From the NCBI RefSeq assembly GCF_000621125.1, contig NZ_JHZC01000006.1, forward strand, positions 124,001-188,000: a DNA stretch of 64,000 nt, read 5' to 3'. Source of the DNA: Maribacter antarcticus DSM 21422 (GTDB lineage Bacteria > Bacteroidota > Bacteroidia > Flavobacteriales > Flavobacteriaceae). The position numbers and the translations under genes are program-made. Numbering within the stretch: the stretch's first letter is position 1; each line of letters opens with the position of its first letter. A model generated the notes under the pieces. The model saw nothing but the letters and a program-made list of their open reading frames with translations. It ran no database searches and was not told the DNA's origin. Below, one piece after another: positions 54,420 through 63,800 of the stretch.

Positions 54420-55709
54420 ATGCGCACTTTATTTAAAACTGTTTTGCTAATAGTATCCTTATCTCTTTTGTGGGCAATTTTCATTGTCTTTGGAACATTA
54501 AGTGGCTGGTGGCATAAACCTATTACGGATTCAAATAACCCAGATGATTTCATAACAGAAGCTAAAAAAGAAATAGACAAATCTTTCGTTGGTAGCTTTG
54601 CTATGGCTTTAGTTGAAGATGGAGTGGTTTATGATGAATATTTGTTTTCGTTAGACAATTCAGTAAACAGAAACACAGCTTTCCAAGCAGCCTCTCTTAG
54701 CAAGTGGGTAACTGCTTGGGGCGTCATGTCCTTAGTAGATAATGGTAAACTAAACTTGGATGAGCCTATATCCAAATATCTAACAAGATGGCAGCTTCCC
54801 AAAGGAGAGTTTAATAATAATGAAGTTACAGTAAGACTCTTGTTAAGCCATACAGCAGGATTAACCGATGGTCTAGGATACGCAGGGTTTTCTCCAGAAA
54901 CACCTATTCAAAGTCTTGAGGAATCTCTTACTCGAGCCTCAGATGCTTCCCCCGGTGCCAACGGTGAAGTAAAGGTGGGAATCAAGCCTGGTTCAGAATG
55001 GATATATTCTGGAGGAGGCTATACTTTGCTTCAGTTACTTGTTGAGGAGGTAAGTGAAACATCTTTTCAAGATTATATGAATGAAACTATATTCAAACCC
55101 TTGGGGATGATAAATTCAACATTTGTTTGGGACGATACCCTGAACTCAAACCTAGCCATATTTTATACTCAAGATGCTTCAATTGCAAAACATTATAGAT
55201 ATACTTCGTTGGCGGCAACTTCATTGTATACCTCACTAAATGATATGGAACTTTTTGTTAAAGCTCATTTTGAAGGAGTCCATAAAGAAGTTAAAGGGAG
55301 GGGGGTACTAGGTGTAAATACTCTTAATGAAATGATAAAACCACATGCGTATCAAATGGGAGCTGCTATTTGGGGGTTGGGCACGATGTTATACGCAGAT
55401 AATAACCAAAATGGTTATGTAATTGGTCATGACGGAAAAAATGAGCCGGCAATAAATACGGCAGTTAGATTAAATCCAGCCACAGGGAACGGTATTATCA
55501 TTCTTGAAATGGGAAATCCGCTATTGGCTACTGAAATTGGAGGCGAATGGATTTTCTGGAAAACAGGAAACATAGATTCATTATCATTTATAATGCTTAT
55601 CGAACCAATCAAAATTTGGGTAGGTATTGGCTGGTTGGTTATTTTATCATTTGTAATAGCACTTAAAATGTTAAAAAAGAAAACGAATACAGATGTGAAA
55701 TATAAATAA
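54420..55709 (+). CDS. Beta-lactamase-family (class C-like) serine hydrolase
   Basis: A 429-residue protein anchored at both ends: an N-terminal helix (VLLIVSLSLLWAIFIVFGTL) and a C-terminal helix (IWVGIGWLVILSFVIALKML). Between them is a serine hydrolase domain with S92-x-x-K95 in AASLSKWVTAWG, and WIYSGGGYTLLQLLVEEVS with the Tyr-x-x-like second motif. A HDGKNEP-type third element completes it, consistent with penicillin-binding/esterase-like class C proteins. It does not prove beta-lactam resistance; most such enzymes are peptidases or esterases. It precedes a membrane XRE regulator by 49 bp. Confidence 0.85.
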   Translation: MRTLFKTVLLIVSLSLLWAIFIVFGTLSGWWHKPITDSNNPDDFITEAKKEIDKSFVGSFAMALVEDGVVYDEYLFSLDNSVNRNTAFQAASLSKWVTAWGVMSLVDNGKLNLDEPISKYLTRWQLPKGEFNNNEVTVRLLLSHTAGLTDGLGYAGFSPETPIQSLEESLTRASDASPGANGEVKVGIKPGSEWIYSGGGYTLLQLLVEEVSETSFQDYMNETIFKPLGMINSTFVWDDTLNSNLAIFYTQDASIAKHYRYTSLAATSLYTSLNDMELFVKAHFEGVHKEVKGRGVLGVNTLNEMIKPHAYQMGAAIWGLGTMLYADNNQNGYVIGHDGKNEPAINTAVRLNPATGNGIIILEMGNPLLATEIGGEWIFWKTGNIDSLSFIMLIEPIKIWVGIGWLVILSFVIALKMLKKKTNTDVKYK

Positions 55710-55758
55710 CCTGAACCATCACAAATAAATTACTTTTGATATTGAAAATATCTATAAA

Positions 55759-56631
55759 ATGCATCAGCCCCTACTAGGCGAAAAAATTGTACAATTAAGA
55801 AAGGGACTTAACCTTACACAAGATGAACTAGCAAAAAAAAGTAACCTGGGACTACGAACCATTCAAAGAATTGAATCTGGTAGAGTAATGCCTAGAAACT
55901 CAACCATCGATTTATTACTTGACTCTTTGGGAAAGGACCGCCAAAGCTTAGGGAGCAACATGATAAAAAAAGTTTCACTTCAAAGCAGGCTTGCTACTTT
56001 TTTTCTGGTACCACATTCCACAAATAGCAAGCTACACTCTGTGCTACAAACAGCATGGATAGCTGGTATTTTTTACTTTTTGATTCTGATTGTTGAGGAT
56101 GGCTTGGAGTATCTTGTTTTCAACGAGACCAAAATTAAAACTATATGGAAAGCGTCCTATATATTAATTAAAATATGGGTACTCGTCTCATTCACTTTAT
56201 TCATGAGAGGATTTACAGCATTGTCTAAAGTGTTTGAGAATTCTCTTCTCAGAATATCCTCTTACCTGATGATTGGATTAATGATTGGAATAGTTTTTTC
56301 TGATATAGTAAAACTGATGATTATTGAAAATGGTGATCTAAAAGTGATTTTGACCATCAGTAAGTCGATTATGGCCGGAATTACTAGTTTATTATTTGGA
56401 GTTGTACTTCTTAGATTACAGGATAGCCTTGGGATTCTTTCAAAATATGCAGGTATCATAGAGGTTATACTTGGAAGTTGTTTTATAGTTGTCTATTTAT
56501 CACCTTTAGCACTAGCTCTATTAGTTCCTGCGACCGTCTTGGAAATTATAATTCTTTACAAAGGGTATGAATTTATCAATTTAGAATCAATGGGAGATTT
56601 TCAAAATTCAAAAAATAATGATAATCACTAG
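55759..56631 (+). CDS. Membrane-anchored XRE-family regulator
   Basis: A 290-residue protein. The N-terminal helix-turn-helix (about 8-65: VQLRKGLNLTQDELAKKSNL, GLRTIQRIESGRVMPRNST) is followed by four to six hydrophobic helices (for example IAGIFYFLILIVEDGL and VILGSCFIVVYLSPLALALL). It probably receives a membrane or envelope signal. It follows the serine hydrolase gene and may regulate it. The downstream gap to the DUF5690 gene is 277 bp. Confidence 0.85.
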   Translation: MHQPLLGEKIVQLRKGLNLTQDELAKKSNLGLRTIQRIESGRVMPRNSTIDLLLDSLGKDRQSLGSNMIKKVSLQSRLATFFLVPHSTNSKLHSVLQTAWIAGIFYFLILIVEDGLEYLVFNETKIKTIWKASYILIKIWVLVSFTLFMRGFTALSKVFENSLLRISSYLMIGLMIGIVFSDIVKLMIIENGDLKVILTISKSIMAGITSLLFGVVLLRLQDSLGILSKYAGIIEVILGSCFIVVYLSPLALALLVPATVLEIIILYKGYEFINLESMGDFQNSKNNDNH

Positions 56632-56881
56632 TAAGAACCTGTTACTCTTTCTCGATTATGACCTTCTTCTTTCAAAATATTAAAGCTTTCTTAAACGCTC
56701 ATAAAATTATTTTATCGAGCATTATGTAATTGGGAATGACCCTTAACACTTGTGTAAATTGGATTTTAAACTTGTGTTAATTCCCCCGTAGTAACTCCCC
56801 CTTCCATTAATGATTTTATAACAATCAAATAACATCAATTTAGTTACTAATAGTCAAAAAATTAAGAATATTGCGGAGTAA

Positions 56882-56900
56882 AGTTTACCATAAGTAAACT
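56882..56900 (+). promoter_or_regulatory. Inverted repeat overlapping the leader of the DUF5690 gene
   Basis: AGTTTAC and GTAAACT form perfect 7-bp arms around CATAA, nine bases before ATG 56909. A half-site AAGTTTAC recurs at 60841-60848, twelve bases before the SusC start, with GTAAAC at 60783-60788. A shared operator for the XRE-cupin regulator (60030) is possible. In the mRNA it could also form a hairpin over the ribosome site. Confidence 0.5.
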
Positions 56901-56908
56901 ATCAGCAC

Positions 56909-58201
56909 ATGACTTCAAGTAAAACACAATCAAATTCTAAACTTTTATTATTTGGCTCTTTGACTGCCTTTGGTACTTATTTTTGTATGTACGCCTTTAG
57001 AAAACCGTTTACAGTAGCCACTTTTGAAAATTTAGTTTTTATGGGTATGGACTATAAAATTATTCTAATTATCACTCAAGTTTTAGGGTATGCTTTTTCA
57101 AAATTTATAGGAATAAAGCTCATTTCAGAACTGCCTGCAAACAAACGTTTGGCGTATCTGCTCTCGATGATTGGTCTTGCTGAAGTAAGCCTTGTTCTCT
57201 TTGGATGGATTTATGCTCCTTACAACATCATCTTTATGTTTTTTAATGGGTTATCGTTAGGAATGGTCTGGGGCGTTGTGTTCTCGTATCTAGAAGGTCG
57301 TAGGTTTACCGACATTTTAGGAGTCGCCCTGTGTTCCAGTTTTATAGTGTCAAGCGGTGCCGTAAAATCAGTAGGCTTGTTGGTAATGAATAGCTGGAAG
57401 GTTCCTGAGATATGGATACCAGCGGCCACCGGCGCTTTGTTTCTAATTCCTTTCTTTATTTGTGCCTTTTTTCTGAATCGGATGCCACCGCCGACCGAAG
57501 AGGATGAAGTTTTGAAATCGAACCGGAAGGCCATGACTTCTGATGACCGAAAAAAAGTCTTGTTCAGGTTTCGGTTTCCACTGTTGATTTTGATAGTATT
57601 CTATGTTACTTTGACTGCCTTACGGGATTTTAGGGATAATTTTTCAAGGGAAATCTGGGATGCTCTGGGTTATCAAGATAATGCAGCTATATACACAATA
57701 TCTGAGCTTCCAATCGCAATTCTCGTGTTGTTGATTATGGCTTCTATGGTTTTCGTGAAACAGAATGAAAGTGCATTTAAATACTATCACTACCTACTAA
57801 TTGTAGGAGCTTCCATAGTCGGCCTCAGTAGTTTTTTCTTCCAAATAGGGGTAATATCCCCTTTGATTTGGATGATACTGGTCGGTTTTGGGCTATATCT
57901 TTGTTATGTACCCCTTAACGGTTTATTCTTTGACAGAATGATAGCTACTTTTCGTGTCAATGGTAATTCCGGTTTTCTGATTTATGTAGTTGATGCGTTT
58001 GGTTATAGCGGCAGTATAGGCGTTTTGCTCTTTAAAAATTTTGGAAAGGGAAATATTTCTTGGCTAGATTTTTTCATTAATGGCACCTACTTAGTCGCTG
58101 TATCAGGGGTCGTTTTAACTATGATTTCATTACTGTACTTCAGTAGAATACATAAGGCTATAAACCCACATAGAGCTCATTTTAAAATTGTTGAACAATG
58201 A
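56909..58201 (+). CDS. DUF5690 / MFS-like membrane transporter
   Basis: A 430-residue protein with about twelve membrane helices. The start (LLLFGSLTAFGTYFCMYAFR followed by KPFTVATF) is typical of DUF5690, a group related to major facilitator sugar-phosphate and phosphonate-type carriers. Later motifs LGMVWGVVFSYLEGRRF and TALRDFRDNFSREIWD are also characteristic. It overlaps the next gene (ATGA at 58198-58201), so it shares an operon with the FAD oxidoreductase and HAD genes. By context it may bring an organophosphonate across the inner membrane. That substrate is inferred. Confidence 0.88.
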   Translation: MTSSKTQSNSKLLLFGSLTAFGTYFCMYAFRKPFTVATFENLVFMGMDYKIILIITQVLGYAFSKFIGIKLISELPANKRLAYLLSMIGLAEVSLVLFGWIYAPYNIIFMFFNGLSLGMVWGVVFSYLEGRRFTDILGVALCSSFIVSSGAVKSVGLLVMNSWKVPEIWIPAATGALFLIPFFICAFFLNRMPPPTEEDEVLKSNRKAMTSDDRKKVLFRFRFPLLILIVFYVTLTALRDFRDNFSREIWDALGYQDNAAIYTISELPIAILVLLIMASMVFVKQNESAFKYYHYLLIVGASIVGLSSFFFQIGVISPLIWMILVGFGLYLCYVPLNGLFFDRMIATFRVNGNSGFLIYVVDAFGYSGSIGVLLFKNFGKGNISWLDFFINGTYLVAVSGVVLTMISLLYFSRIHKAINPHRAHFKIVEQ

Positions 58202-59361
58202 ATATTAAATATGATTTGATTGTTGTTGGCGGAGGCGTCTTGGGTACATTTCATGCCTATCATGCCTTAAAAAAAGGGCTAAAGGTCGCGTTACTGGAAA
58301 AAGATCAGAAACCCCAAGGGGCAACCGTACGTAATTTCGGACAGGTGGTTCCATCAGGTATGAATACGAAATGGCAGAATTTTGGCAGAGAAAGTCTAAA
58401 GATATATCAGGAAATACAATCGGAGTTCGATATTTCTGTTCGGCAAGAGGGAAGTATTTATTTGGCCTCGAACGAAAAAGAGGTGCAGCTGCTAGAGGAA
58501 TTACATGAAATTAACAACGCTAATAGCTATACCTCGCAACTCTTTACTAAAGATACATGTCTAGAAAGATATCCTAATTTAAGAAAGGATTATATCAAGG
58601 CAGGACTATTTTTTCCACAAGAAGTAATTATCGAACCACGTTTGATGATTCATAGATTGCATAAATATCTCATAACCGAAGGATTAGATATTTATTATAG
58701 CACAACAGTTTTGGAATGTGATTCACTACACAATGGTGTGCATCTGCATACATCGAGTAAGGACACCATCGTAGCTGAAAAAATACTCATCTGTAACGGA
58801 AGTGAATTCAAAGTATTATATCCAAAATTGTTTGAGGAAAGTGAACTTGAAGTATCGAAACTACAGATGATGCAGACCAAACCACAGCTCAATTATCGCC
58901 TAAAAGGCTCAATTTTAACAGGACTATCGATTCGCCGCTACGAGGCTTTTGCCGAATGCCCGTCACATCAAGCTATAAAAGCGGAGGAGGCGAAAGATTC
59001 TTTGGTCAAAAAATGGGGCGTACATATTCTTTTCAAACAAGCGGCCGATGGTTCTATCATTTTAGGCGATTCCCATGAATATGCCGCTGTTGAAGATATA
59101 GATTCCTTAGGTTTTGATAGTTCTAAGGATATTGATAATTTTATCCTTCAAGAATCCAAAAAGATATTTAACTTGCCTACTTATGAAATTCAGAAGCGCT
59201 GGCTTGGTTTTTATTCCCAATGTAAAAATTCCGATATTTTTGAACATACCATAGATAAAAACATTCATATCGTTACCGGAATAGGGGGCAAAGGTATGAC
59301 CGGTAGCGCAGGTTTCTCAAAAGCGAATATTGACAAAATTTTCAATTTACAAAATGCATAA
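58198..59361 (+). CDS. HpnW/TIGR03364-like FAD-dependent amine oxidoreductase
   Basis: A 387-residue DAO-family flavoenzyme. The FAD motif is LIVVGGGVLGTFHAYHAL at the N-terminus. ATVRNFGQVVPSGMN near 43-57 and GIGGKGMTGSAGFSKA near the end match the family often found with phosphonate catabolism genes. From memory, relatives oxidise N-methylated 2-aminoethylphosphonate to phosphonoacetaldehyde. This is consistent with the phosphonatase-like HAD enzyme that follows. Its stop overlaps the HAD start by eight bases. Confidence 0.85.
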   Translation: MNIKYDLIVVGGGVLGTFHAYHALKKGLKVALLEKDQKPQGATVRNFGQVVPSGMNTKWQNFGRESLKIYQEIQSEFDISVRQEGSIYLASNEKEVQLLEELHEINNANSYTSQLFTKDTCLERYPNLRKDYIKAGLFFPQEVIIEPRLMIHRLHKYLITEGLDIYYSTTVLECDSLHNGVHLHTSSKDTIVAEKILICNGSEFKVLYPKLFEESELEVSKLQMMQTKPQLNYRLKGSILTGLSIRRYEAFAECPSHQAIKAEEAKDSLVKKWGVHILFKQAADGSIILGDSHEYAAVEDIDSLGFDSSKDIDNFILQESKKIFNLPTYEIQKRWLGFYSQCKNSDIFEHTIDKNIHIVTGIGGKGMTGSAGFSKANIDKIFNLQNA

Positions 59362-60037
59362 TATAGAATTACTTGTATTTGACATGGCTGGCACGGTAGT
59401 CAACGAAGAAAACGTTGTGTATAAGACCTTACAAAAAGCTATCAATAAATACGGTTACGAACTCGGCCTCAATTTTGTTTTGGAGCATGGTGCAGGAAAA
59501 GAAAAACACCAAGCCATCAAAGATATTTTGTTACAAGCAGATTATGATGAAATAGAGGAACGCTCTGCTGTGATATTCGAAGTGTTTAAAAAATTCTTGA
59601 AAGAAGCGTATGATAGCTTAAACGTCACCTCCTTTGAAGGTGTGGAAGACTTATTGTCTCTAATTTGGGATACCGATATAAAGATTGCCTTGAATACAGG
59701 CTATAACGAGGTGACTGCCAAAAAACTACTCTGCAAAATGAATTGGAAAAAAGGGACACATTATGATGCCCTCGTAACTGCGGATGATACTAAAAACGGT
59801 AGGCCACATCCCGATATGATTTTAATTGCCATGGAAAAACTGGGGGTTGCCGACCCCTCAAAAGTTTTGAAGGCGGGCGACTCCATTATCGATATTGAAG
59901 AAGGTAAAAATGCCAAGTGCGGTCTTACAGTGGGTGTTACTACCGGGGCACATAGCAGAAAACAGTTAGAATCTGCAAACCCCGATTATGTGCTTGATTC
60001 ACTATTTGAATTAACACGTATTATTAAATTTAAATAA
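59354..60037 (+). CDS. Phosphonatase-like HAD-family hydrolase (TIGR03351 type)
   Basis: A 227-residue enzyme. ATG 59354 is chosen since it overlaps the stop of the oxidoreductase (ATGCATAA) and begins at the first strand. Haloacid dehalogenase motifs are D10 in VFDMAGTVV, Thr in ALNTGYNE, Lys-like in KNGRPHPDMI, and acidic residues in AGDSIIDIEEGKNAKC. The family is related to PhnX, which splits phosphonoacetaldehyde into acetaldehyde and phosphate. Its stop overlaps by eight bases the stop of the convergent regulator, leaving no terminator. Confidence 0.87.
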   Translation: MHNIELLVFDMAGTVVNEENVVYKTLQKAINKYGYELGLNFVLEHGAGKEKHQAIKDILLQADYDEIEERSAVIFEVFKKFLKEAYDSLNVTSFEGVEDLLSLIWDTDIKIALNTGYNEVTAKKLLCKMNWKKGTHYDALVTADDTKNGRPHPDMILIAMEKLGVADPSKVLKAGDSIIDIEEGKNAKCGLTVGVTTGAHSRKQLESANPDYVLDSLFELTRIIKFK

Positions 60038-60596
60038 AGAAATATAATACCAACATTTTAGCGGAAATTTCACCACGATTGATAGGTACATGCGGCAAAC
60101 GGCCATCAAAAAAAATAGAATCACCTTCCTTCAACAAAACTTCTTCACCGTCAATATCATAGCCACATTCTCCGGAAAGTATGTATTTGAATTCATAGGC
60201 ATCAGTAGTTACTTTATCTCGTTTTGATTTTGCGGTAACTTCCAAAAGCACAGCTTCAAAACCAAGGGAATTTAATTGCTTGCCAAAAATATATTGGTAT
60301 GTAAAACCTTTTGCATCATCCTCTTTTTCTATTAGGCTGTTTTCTTTGGCTCTTGAGATTATGTAATTGGCACCATTTCCATGCGGCATTCCATTAAAAA
60401 ATTCAGCGACCTCTATATTCAATTCATTAATGATTTTCAATAAAACTGGCAAGGAGGGAATCGTACGTCCGTTCTCGATACGTGAGATAAGTCCACCTGT
60501 AACCCCAGCGCCTGCGGCAATATCACTAATAACTCTACCCGACTGTTTTCTAATTTCTTTAATACGTTTCCCAATACCGATGAGATAGTCTTCCAT
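60030..60596 (-). CDS. XRE-cupin transcriptional regulator
   Basis: A 188-residue protein. The N-terminal helix-turn-helix (RIKEIRKQSGRVISDIAAGA, VTGGLISRIENGRTIPSLPV) is followed by a cupin sensor (YEFKYILSGECGYDIDGEEV, EGDSIFFDGRLPHVPINRG). The layout is that of small-molecule regulators such as PuuR-like or HTH-type proteins. It lies convergent to the phosphonate-type genes and divergent from the SusC gene, so it may control both sides. The 263-bp gap to SusC carries their promoters. Confidence 0.88.
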   Translation of the reverse strand: MEDYLIGIGKRIKEIRKQSGRVISDIAAGAGVTGGLISRIENGRTIPSLPVLLKIINELNIEVAEFFNGMPHGNGANYIISRAKENSLIEKEDDAKGFTYQYIFGKQLNSLGFEAVLLEVTAKSKRDKVTTDAYEFKYILSGECGYDIDGEEVLLKEGDSIFFDGRLPHVPINRGEISAKMLVLYFFI

Positions 60597-60859
60597 TGTA
60601 GATATTTGAGACTAAAAATAGCATTTAAAATGGTAGGGCTGCTTGTATTCTTAGATTAAATGATACACGAAACTCCTGCTAAACCCCTAAAAACGGGAGC
60701 TTAATATTTTAATAACAATTTGCATATTTGTAACTAATGTTCTTCTAACGGTTTTATAACATTTTACTACCCATAGCATAATGTAAACAGCATATTTATT
60801 TCACTTTTCTATAAGATATTTGCTTCTTAGTAATTAACCAAAGTTTACAAATACGAAAA

Positions 60860-63800
60860 ATGAAAAAAACATTATTTTTAATTTTATTTGCTGTTTTGGC
60901 AAATACTTCGGGTTATGCCCAAACGCAATTTACAGGCACGGTACTAGACGAGCTTGACACTCCTTTGGCCGGGGCATCCGTTGTAATTCAGGGTAGCTCC
61001 TCAGGAGTCGCAACCGATTTTGATGGAAATTTTGAAATTGATTTGTCCAACGGAAATGAAAATTTAATTATATCCTACATAGGATATGTATCACAAGAAT
61101 TTAACACCTCCGGTAAATCGACTGCTGTAATCACCCTAGAGCCCGATGCTGAAAACTTAGAAGAGGTTGTAGTGACTGCATTGGGAATAAAAAAGAAAAA
61201 AAAGAGATTGGGTTATGCAGTGCAGGAAATACAAAACGAAGATTTGGTCACCGCCCGTGAGACTAATATCACTAACTCATTGGCAGGCCGTGCGGCCGGA
61301 GTGCAGATCACAGGTGGTAGTTCAGGCGTAGGTTCTACTTCGCTAATTACCATTCGTGGGGAGGGCTCTTTGATTCCAGGCAACAATTCCCCTCTTTTTG
61401 TGGTAGATGGTATACCTATCAGTAATCGTACAACAAGTAATCGCTCCGAAGGCAACTTGGAAATCGATTTTGGAAACGGTGCACAGGACATCAACCCTGA
61501 CGATGTGGAATCGATATCCATATTAAAAGGGCCGAACGCAACCGCCCTATACGGTTCCCGTGGATTGAACGGTGTTGTTTTAGTTACTACCAAATCTGGT
61601 AAAGGGTCTAAAGGATTGGGAATCAGCTTTACGCAAAACATCACTTTTGAAAACGCCCTACGCATTCCAAAGTACCAAAACCAGTATGGTCAAGGTGCAG
61701 GCGGTGAGTTTTCTTTTGGTGACGGTTTTGGTGCGGGAACCAATGATAATATTGACGAGAGCTGGGGACCGCGCATGGACGGCCGCTTGATTGCACAGCA
61801 TAATAGTCCTACCAGTAGTGGTTTAAGGGCAGGTGATTTTGCGTTAAGGCCCCGAAATGCCGATGGCACTTTTGCTGATACGATTGAACCGACTCCTTGG
61901 GTTGCCAATCCCAACAATATCGAGGATTTCTTTGAAACCGGCACGACCAACACGACCAACCTTTCGCTGACAGGAGGCAATCAGTTTGGTAATTTTCGAT
62001 TATCATTGACCAATTTGGATAGTGAAGGTATTCTTCCCAATATGGACTACCAACGAAAGACCTATGCCTTGAGTGGAGCGTACAATTTGAAACCTTGGCT
62101 TAAGGTTTCTTCTTCCATCAACTATGTCAATAGCGGAAGTAATAATCGCCCGAACAACTCCTATGGTACGGAAAATATTATGTATCTGTGGGTCTGGTTC
62201 GGTCGTCAGATCGATATGAACTCGTTACAAGATTATTGGCAGCCCGGTCTTGAAGGTCGTCAACAGTTTAATTATAATTATAACTGGCATGATAACCCAT
62301 ATTTCACCTTGAACGAGAATACCAACGGATTCAGCAAGGACAGGGTCTTTGGTAATGCGCGTCTCGATATAGATATTACCAAAAATTTGGCCTTGATGTT
62401 CAGAACGGGTCTCGATTATTTTGGGGAGTTGCGAACAGGTCGCCGTGCCTACAGTACACAGCGTTTTGCCCGCGGTCAATACCGAGAGGATGATATTTTC
62501 TTCAAAGAGCAGAACACAGATTTCTTATTACAGTACAATAAAGATGTGAACGATGATTTTAATATGGGATTATCGTTCGGAGGAAATATCCGCGAAGAAG
62601 AAAATCGCTTCAAACGAATTAGCGCAAATTCACTTTCCATTCCTGGAATCTACAATTTTGCAAATTCAGCGGAACCCTTATCAAAAACACAGTTCAATGA
62701 CATGCGAAAGGTAAATTCGTTGTATGCATTTGCCAATTTCTCCTATAAAGACTATCTCTTTTTAGATGTTACGGGCAGAAACGATTGGTCCAGCACCCTT
62801 CCTATAGATAATAATTCGTATTTCTATCCATCGGTTGGTTTAAGTGCCATATTATCAGATATGTTCACCTTGCCAAAGGCGGTTTCGTTCTTTAAGCTAC
62901 GTGGTGGTTGGGCAAGTGTTGGTAATGATACCGACCCTTACGCTTTACGGAATACGTTTTCGTTCAATGAACCATTTGGAAATTCTCAAAGGGTAAGTGC
63001 CTCGGATATATTACGGAACGAGGAATTGTTGCCGGAACAAGCAACCTCCTTAGAAATCGGAGCTGATTTACGTTTGTTCAACAATCGCTTGGGTCTTGAC
63101 GTTTCTTGGTACGATGCTACTACTAAAAACCAGATTTTAACCTTACCGGTAACTAATACCTCGGGCTTTAGTTCTCGCATCATCAACGCTGGAGAAATTC
63201 AAAATACAGGGGTTGAAGTGGTATTGAATGCAACTCCCGTCCAAACGGAAAATTTCCGATGGACGACCACGGCGAACTTTACCCGTGCAAGAGGCAAGGT
63301 AAAGTCATTGACAGAAGGTTTGGACACCTATGAAATATCGAATAATTATTTAAGTGTTCAGGCAAAAGTAGGCGGTAGAATGGGAGATGTCTACGGAACG
63401 GGTCTGGTAACGGTTGACGACCCCAACAGCGAATTCTTCGGACAAGAGGTACATAATGAGGATGGGTATTCATTACGCGACCCTAATTTGAAGTTGTTGG
63501 GGAATTATAATCCCGATTTCACTTTAGGACTTCAAAATACCTTTACCTACAAAGGTTTTAATCTTGGCGTTTTGTTCGATTGGCGCCAAGGAGGAGTCAT
63601 CATGTCTCGAACTGTATTGATTGGTGGTACTTCAGGTATGATGGACTTTACCGCCGTCGGTCGTGAAGAAGGGATTATATCTGAAGGGGTAATACAAAAC
63701 GCGGACGAAAGCTACCGGCCTAACGATGTACGTTTGAGCGGTCGTGACTACTACTGGTGGCGCTATAATCGGGGTAATGAAGAAATCGGAATGTTCGACG

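Noticed and set aside
54420-55709. Calling the serine hydrolase a beta-lactamase resistance gene
   Set aside because: The SxxK motif alone is shared by esterases and peptidases, and both ends are membrane-anchored.
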